Assembly (NCBI GenBank): GCA_002633025.1
Contig: NMRB01000781.1
Span: 140,048 to 204,047 of the forward strand
DNA: 64,000 nt
Source: Notospermus geniculatus
Lineage: Eukaryota; Nemertea; Pilidiophora; Heteronemertea; Lineidae
Direction: 5' to 3'
Part shown: positions 39,601 to 48,600 of the stretch, piece after piece
Numbering within the stretch: the first letter of the stretch is position 1
How the letters are laid out: each line of letters begins with the position of its first letter
Made by a program: the position numbers and the translations under genes
Notes under the pieces: generated by a model
Seen by the model: the letters and a program-made list of their open reading frames with translations, nothing else
The model's database searches: none
What the model was told of the DNA's origin: nothing

Positions 39601-42600
39601 AATTAGAAATATCGAAAATAGGCAAAGATATTTGACCAGCACATGCCCTTGACAATATATCCGTGCACACTGCCCTTTCGTTTTATTTGCCAAATAACCA
39701 AGAATAATGAAGCTGTTCTTGATAAAAGTTTCTTAATTTTTTTAAAATTCATATTTCACCATAGAATCTATGGAGGAGAAAAGGAAGGAAAGGGCATAAT
39801 GGCTGAGGAAGCATTAAATTCACAATATCGTCATACAGAGTGCATCATGCTTATGGATTTTCTAATATTTGATCGTTCATTTGGTGAGGAATTTTAAGAC
39901 CTGTGCCTACTTCTTATACAAGCCTCGCCAAGGGACATGGCATAAATACTGATATTGACAACAGAATGGTCAGTCAGTTTGATGGAGGCTCTAAGAGGTG
40001 TGACTCGAACATGGTAATCAACCATTTTCGATGTGACAGTAATGACCAGAAAGATGACACCTATGGTTTACTATTGTCAGATCAAGGACACCACCGAAAC
40101 AAATGAAGGTCACCTGACTTCTCCGCCACGGTAAGGGATCACGAGGGCATCATTCAGATCATATTAGTGTCAATTAACAGACAATGGCATAAATCAATAT
40201 ATCGGCATTAAGATTAGAGCAAGGGAAAACGGATGAGTGATCTCGGGAAAGATTTGCGGGTGAACTGTATTGGCCTTGTAGTGATATCGATGGTCTTATA
40301 GAAAACTCTTTGTAAGCTTAACGGGTAATTTCCTCCAAGTAAAACTAGAATCATATGGCCCAATACAGGATTACAAGGTGAACTGCTGATATGACCACTC
40401 CGCATGTGACTTTTAACCAGCTTCAGCTTTAACTTTAAGGTGGATCGAGTCATCGCCAGCTTTCACATTGGTGACTTCAGCAACAAATCAAAGATAGGTT
40501 GAGATGTGCCAATGAGGAAACACCCCACTCATAAAGTTCGAGGCCAACGCCAGAAGTAAATCTCAAAATCTGATTGGAGACAACCCAGATAGGAGACTTC
40601 CAACACCAAAGAACATGTCAGAAATGGGACTCTATTGTTCCTGTGAACCTGCGTCAACAGCCACAAGAGTCTGGATCTGACTGCTTATCTGATTCTTCAA
40701 ACGGGGGAGCAGACAATATGATATTACATGGTTTCATTCCTCTTGAGGGAAGTCACAAATGCAAAGCAGATCCATGATGATACCTTCTACATTCTGGATC
40801 GGAACGCTACAAATTACCCCCAACCACTAGTCATAAATTCATTAGTAGGATGTGCTTGATTAGATGGTGGTAATTAGGCATGATGTGGAAGCAATTAGAA
40901 GCGAGGCTGATGGGTGATGCTGCTCTATGGCACTTACTGGAACATGCAGGAACACTCATAGAACTGAAGGAACGTAACAACAAATGAAAAGGCCAGGGCC
41001 ATTGTGCTCATCTGTCCTCGTAGTTGTTAGGGAATGATGGTATGATGAGGACATTGCCCATCCCCTATGCCATAGAAATATGAAATCATTTGGGCAAGCC
41101 CTTCAGGAGTAATCCAGAATACGAAGTCCAAGATGTCCCTCTGAAATTTACTGACCAGGGCTCATGTTCCCGAAGCAATCGTTAGGTTAACGATGTCGTT
41201 ACGCTATGCATTTTACCAGTTTTAATGACATCGTTAACCTAACGAAGGCTTCGGGAACATGGGCCCTGGTGGATTTCATATTCCGGATTGTAACTCCTGA
41301 AAGGCTTGCCCAAATGATTTCATATTTCTGTGGCATAGTGGGATGGGCAATGTACCCATACCCCTGGCAGGGCCAGTAATGCCTTGCCTCGGCCCTGGGC
41401 TCTTGTAAAGTTTACTCTTATTGCATAAATAAACACTTTAAAACAAACAAAACAAACCGTAACTCCCTAACAACTACGAGGACAGATGAGCACAATGACC
41501 CTTGCCTTTTTATTTGTTGATACCTTCCTTCAGTTTTATGAGTGTTCCTGCAAGTTCCAGTAAGTGCCTGGCAGTTATATTCCTTGTTGATGATTTCAAG
41601 CATCCTCAAGACAAATTGATGGAAACCGAATTCAAGATGGCCACCATAGCCGCCATCTTGGATGTGCTGTGATGCTGGTCATCCAAAAAGGACCCTCCCC
41701 TATTGCTCAAAGCGTTCTCAAGATATTTGATGGAAACCAAATTCAAGATGGCCACCACAGCCGACACTGAACCACAGACCCTGACATAATGCCCTCAGAA
41801 ATATTTGTATTCATGATGGTTTATCGTGAAAAAAAATATCAAAGAGGGGAGAGTGCAATTTTCACATTATTACAGCAGAAGTTCAAAGCAACCTGCCTGG
41901 ATTGTTTCATGCAAACGAAACATATAATCAGAGAATTTCATTCTGACATCAAAGTAAAGAACTAATTTTCATTACTCGGCAAATTTTAATTTGTCCTAGT
42001 CTATACTTCAAGCTGCCCTAAAGGAGGTACAGCTGTCTGTAGCAGCAATGGCATTTTTAAATACAGAAGCAAAGTTTTTTTCAATAAATTTCGTACCCAA
42101 GAGGATTTTTTCAAAACCAGATAAACTATTTTTGAGGGAACATTCGAGGAGGATCAGAGATGAGACTTAAATTTGCTACTTGGTTTTAATTTGAGTGAAG
42201 CATCCAAGGTATAAACCAGTGAGAGATTTTAATTTTTCTAAGTCTGTTTGCCCTGCATACTCATAACATCAAGATCATTTGATGTTATTGTTAGTATCAA
42301 GGTCCATCCACACCAAAAATGCACGTTGAACACAGCGGTTTCCGCCCACATACAGGGATCCGACCTCTCGCGTGAAATGCTGCGGCATGGTCCTGCCGCA
42401 GGACCATTACCGCGGGGGATCCTGCATGGTCCAGGACCCCCCTCTGGACATGTGCCTACTTCATACTTGTGCACAATCCAGCTTATTCAATAAAATAGTC
42501 CAACATAATAATGCATATTCAAGCTCAAACTGATGAAGAAGAAACAAATACAACTCCAGAAGACAAAACTGATGTGACATCGCGAACAGTCCCAGCGGTG

Positions 42601-45600
42601 TCACCATGGACTGCATTCAGCAGAAAGCATTCGAGTGACAGTCACCATTATCTCCATCGCTACTTCCCCAAGAGAACGCGAACACAACACAAAAGGCAAA
42701 CCTTTCACAGCAGGGAAAAACCACACAAAGACTTTGTTACAAATGGCTTGATACCTTCGAGAGAACATTACGAAAATAAATGTTGCCATGCTAACATATT
42801 GCAAGACAGACAATTTATATCACTCTATTCTCATGGGGACTGGGAAGTTGATACTTGGAATTGTATTGAGTTAATCACACATTTCCATTCACAGAGGTAA
42901 GCAGTGATTTTTCACAATGGAACACTAACTGAGCTGAAACTTTCCATTTCACAAAAGAGTTCTAGAGTTTGACTGTACCATTTATCACCTGGATTTCCGC
43001 TATAGCCGAATTAACAAACGAATACTGTAAACCGTGAAATTTTCACGGCGCTAAATGTTCGCAATTTTGGGGGTCTACGAATTCGCGAAGAATAATTTTC
43101 GCGATTGGAACCCTTCAGCTTCAAAAAATCTCAAGAACCACCGATTTTCGCACAATTTATGTTCTTGTTTTGATTGACCCTCGAGCGCAAAAATAAAACA
43201 CACGCAAAAATTGCATGGTTTACAGTACTAGGAGCAGTATAATCTCATGCATATTTGCAGCACCACCGTCTGTGGACGGGCAGCAGCAATGTTAACTATT
43301 TAGGACCCAACAATCAAACTGCCCAGCAGAAGACATGATTTTGAAGCAAACAAGCCAAATGGCAACAACGGTTCGCTGGCATGAGGCCGAGGGCGAGGGG
43401 CACAGGCCTAATGTACCGTAAATAGGCCTATCAGTCAGCGCCACCATCGATGGCCAGAGAAACCAGGCTTGTCTGTTTGGCGGCCATCAGGAAGTTGCTA
43501 TGAGCATTGCTGTCCTACTTTCCCCTGTGCGGTGAGACCTGAATACAGGCGCTATGCTACTGTATGTTTATTACCGTGACCTGGTTCATCCATGAACATA
43601 CGATCGATGTAGTGTATACACAGCAGTCAGGAAATGTGCCCAACAAGACTGTGGAAATGTCCAGGTATTTGAATTATCTTAGTTATCAATTAAGCGTGGA
43701 AGTTGTTGCTACACATGAAAGAATGAGTTGAAGTATAGTGGCTTACCTAATGAAGGGTTAGAAAAGGTATCACAATGGGTCTAATTACTCAAGTGATGAA
43801 AAGAATCCCCACCATTTTTACTGTCCAACACCTGGTCCCCTGCCTGTTACAGCCGCTCCGCTATAGGCCTACAGTACAAACTGATGTGACATCGCGAACA
43901 GTCCCAGCGGTGTCACCATGGACTGCATTCAGCAGAAAGCATTCGAGTGACAGTCACCATTATCTCCATCACTACTTCCCCAAGAGAACGCGAACACAAC
44001 ACAAAAGGCAAACCTTTCACAGCAGGGAAAAACCACACAAAGACTTTGTTACAAATGGCTTGATACCTTGGAGAGAACATTACGAAAATAAATGTTGCCA
44101 TGCTAACATATTGCAAGACAGACAATTTATATCACTCTATTCTCATGGGGCCTGGGAAGTTGATACTTGGAATTGTATTGAGTTAATCACACATTTCCAT
44201 TCACAGAGGTAAGCAGTGATTTTTCACAATGGAACACTAACTGAGCTAAAACTTTCAGTTTCACAAATCTAGAGTTTGACTACACCATTTATCACCTGGA
44301 TCCGCTATAGCTCAATTAACAAACGAATACTGTAAACCGTGAAATTTTCGCGGCGCTAAATGTTCATGATTTTGGGGTCTACGAATTCGCGAAGAATAAT
44401 TTTCACGACTGGAACCCTTCAGCTTCAAAAAATCTCAAGAACCACCGATTTTCGCACGATTTATGTTCTTCTTTTGACCCTCGAGCGCAAAAATAAAACG
44501 CACGCGAAAATTGCATGGTTTACAGTACTAGGAGCAGTATAATCTCAGGCATATTTGCAGCACCACCGTCTGTGGACGGGCAGCAGCAATGTTAACCATT
44601 TAGGGCCCAACAATCAAACTGCCCAGCAGAAAACATGATTTTGAAGCAAAAAAATTCAGCTCTTTTTTATTATTCTTTTCATTGCCCTCAATTTGCAGTA
44701 GGCAATCAAGCAAGCAGAAAGTATGAGGCTCGAACCACAGGACGTGTAATGTACCTATGAGTATAAAAGTCATTCAACCCCGCAGGGTTTCCGCCAGGAA
44801 ATATTGTGAGGGGGGCTCGCGGGCCCGGGGGGGAGCTCGAGTGGGGGTGTCCCCCCTCGACCAAAAAATTTTTGCGATTTTGAACCTTATGCCATTATTT
44901 GCTCATCACACTTGGTGAAAAACTGGGACTTTCAATCACTACTCTGCAAAGTTGAGGGGGGGCTCAGCCCCCCTTGATGAACTTGAGGAGGGGCCTGAGC
45001 CCCCCAGCCCCCCCTCTGGCGGAAACCCTGTCCCCAGTACATTCCTGCTCTCCTGTCTGGCAATAAAATCTTGTTGCAATCGTGCAGAGTATGATCTCTG
45101 GCAATTATCAAATTAAACTGTGCACGGATCATCCATATTCGGTGACACATCTTATCAAGAATCAAGTAAAATGTGACAATGGAAAGACGATGTTATCGGA
45201 TACAATCAGACAATGATCATGTCTCTACAGGAATCCTCAGGGATAACGACAAATTGATTTTATCAAACCAGATTATCTGCCTAGTGCCCAAACCAATTTA
45301 AGCACGTCACACAATGTCTTTAATCACTACCAATCGGCTTTTTCGCAGGAGCATCCTTTTTCAAAACAGACAAGATGTACAGATTTTATGGTCTACACAT
45401 CCATATGCAATATGAATGATCTGTCAAAAACTAAAGGCGCTACCCATCTGATAATATATCTGGGTCCATATTCATAAACATACTTAAGTCAAAATGCATG
45501 TGATACTTATCTTTTGTGTTGAACAAAGGATAAGTGTCACACTTAAGTAGTTTTATGAATATGGGCCCAGAAGGCTATCTGAAGGCCATTTCAACCTGAC

Positions 45601-48600
45601 AAGGCATCAGCCAAGTGGGCTAAAAAAACGCCGGAAAATCTGGTAATCAGCATCTCCAGTTGCAGTGCAAGCATGCAGCATAGCAAGGCACTACAGGACT
45701 TGTATGTCGGCCCCCTTGAACTTTGCGCTGATTACCCCACCCTGCTGCTGACTGATGTGGCTGTGAATGCTTGTTTGGCTGGTCATCGGACGATCGAGAG
45801 TCCTTGCCTGACTGTCTTCAATAGGGTTTTGTTTGTACATTTTACCAGTGACAACATGCAGGGGCGTAGCTGGGGGGGGGGGGAAATCCCCCCCCCCAAG
45901 CAAAAAGGGACAAAACAAATTTTTCCTCTAAAAGGTCATTTCCCCTCTTCAAGCGAAGTTATTGTGATGTCAGATGTGGGGAAAATGCATCTGAGGTGTT
46001 TTTTTTCTGGAGGAGGACCCCCAGACCCTCCCAGTGCATACCCCGAAGGGTCGATCTTCACCCTCCAGACTAGATCAACTTTGTCTCCACCCAGGTCGTA
46101 AAAGCTACTGACATGGTCGCTTGAACAACATTTCAGCACGGCAGGGGTTACATGTGAAGGATATGATGAACTAAATTGTCTGACATGAGCTGTCTCTTCT
46201 GCGAATAAATCTATATTGTCGAGGCACCAAAGATACTTTTCAAAGCAGATATTCTGATGTCAATAGTATCCGATTCTGGTGTTGTTATAAGGTTATAAGG
46301 ATGTATCATCCTCAAGTGACTTATTTTTTCAGCAGCAGTGAACTGCTCGAAACATGTCCAGCCGCTTTTTCAAGCAGGTGATCACGGACAACGACCAGAA
46401 AATCCACTTGTGCCAAGCAGGCAGCAGATGGAGTGGAGGACCTCACCACATTTTCTGGCATCGTTTGCCAATATCTCATATTCTAAACCTTTTTCTCAGG
46501 ATTCTATCTGAGTCAAGGTGATCAGAATTTTTTCGAGATTGCAAGTCCGTTAACAGGAAGACAACAACAGATGATGATATAGGTCAGTATAGCCGATATG
46601 AAATGGCTACAGAGCTGAGTAAATAAAATTACCCCAGGACCTTCGAGGAATTAATACATGGGGCAAAGCTCAACTGAGCGAGATGTCCAATCAAGGCGAA
46701 GACCAACTTGACCCCTCACAGATGACAAATCGATTTGACACTTGTGAATTAGAAAAACCTTCAAAAAGGAAAAATTTTGTATCATATTCCTAGCATGGTT
46801 GAATCTGGGAAGTGGTAGACAAAAACAAGGATATCAACAAATTTTTCCAACAATTTTTCCAACAGAATTAACAACAGCAATGTTGGACAAATGTTGTTTC
46901 GTGTATAAAGGGGAAAAGATTTTTTCAACACGCTGTTCAGATGTTCCTATAAGTCATTGCCCAAAGTATACATGCTCGTTGCTCAGGAATGTTGGAAACA
47001 TTTCCAGTATAGATGCAGCGTTATACTTGGTGTGATATTCAATGACACTGCACTGGCTCTGTAACTGCTTAATTGAAGCAGGTGTTATAACAGCCCAATT
47101 TACATTTAAGCTGTTTTGGCAAAGATGCTATCAAGTGTCAGATCTTCAGCTGTCAATGGGAAATGAATTTTGCATATAGAACACGGAAATGAACAACCTT
47201 GTGATTACAGAATTACAGGAAACTTACTAACACCATATCCTATTTCACGATAACAGATTAGGCTCGAGACGGCCTTGACGAAGCACAGGGTTCTTCCCCC
47301 TGGTAAAGCAAAAAAATCAATGACTTTTCAAGGACTTTTCAAGGGCTGTTTCCGAACTTTTCAAGGATTTTTGGTACACTGACAGAAGACTTTTGCAAAG
47401 AAATAAGTCCTAATATCACAACATACCGGTAATCACGCAGGCCAGACTCGGGAGAATAAAGGAAGAACACAAGAAATCAAGGACTTTCAATGACTTTGAC
47501 AAAAGTTGTGCAGAATTCAAGCACTTTTCAAGGCCCTTGGAGGCAAATAGCAAAATTCAATGATAATCAAGGTTTTCAAGGATGCGTACGAACCCTGGAA
47601 GCAGTGGCAGCTTGCGTGTCCGCCTTCAATGTTTTCACGAGAAATTGCAATTCTTATGGAAGAAAGCTTGTTTCCTCTTTCAAAAGCTTATAGAACTGAG
47701 AGAAGACATCATGAGGGGAGCCATGTCAGTAACAAGATTTTTTGCAGATACATGTCCTGATCTCTTTATGTGAAAACATTGCGCTACTTGTCACATGAGA
47801 CAGGCCAATTTCCCCCAACCATCTCTGCCTAAACAGCTTACAGTATTTTTTTAGCGTTGGCTCAGGTGCCATGTCATATCAATTTGACAAAGGGCGTTTA
47901 AGACTTAGACGCGTGTAACTTCGTCAAATGCATGGTTGAAGTGCGTGCATTTAGTGACGTTACACGTGTCTATTAGTCTCAAACACCCTTTGTGAAATCA
48001 CCCATGCCCATAATGTTTAGATTTAAACTGTTTTGTATTATTCATCAGGATCCAACTTCACAACATTCAAAGTCATAGCAATATAAAGGTAGTTTCAAAT
48101 TCATCGTTGGCAATGGAATGTGTTGATTTCTACCACTAATTAAGCATTTCATAAGACATACATGTATATTGTGATACTTTTAATCACTGGAAGCCAAATC
48201 CATGACTGCAACATTATCAACTCTCACAGGCAACAAACATAAAGAGAAACCAACCTCATTTCCCTCCTAGTGTCATACAAATGTGAAGCAAACATAATAC
48301 ACTGGAGCTGACATTCGAAGGGGCTGTTCGTTTTCGTCAATTGAGGAATCTGAGTTGTGATCCTTGAGAAAATAGAGAAAGCTTATATGAAGCTGCAAAT
48401 TGCAGCGATTATTCTGTACAGCACAACAAATAATTCCTGCAATTTGCAAGTGCATAGCTTTTTCCGTTTTCCCAAGGATCACAACTCAGATTCCTCAAGT
48501 GACGAAAATGAACAGCCCCTTTTGCTACCTGATCATGGCAGTTGATTAAGAATCTCAACCACAGAATTTCACACGTCAACTTCCAGCAGAAAATTCCAGT

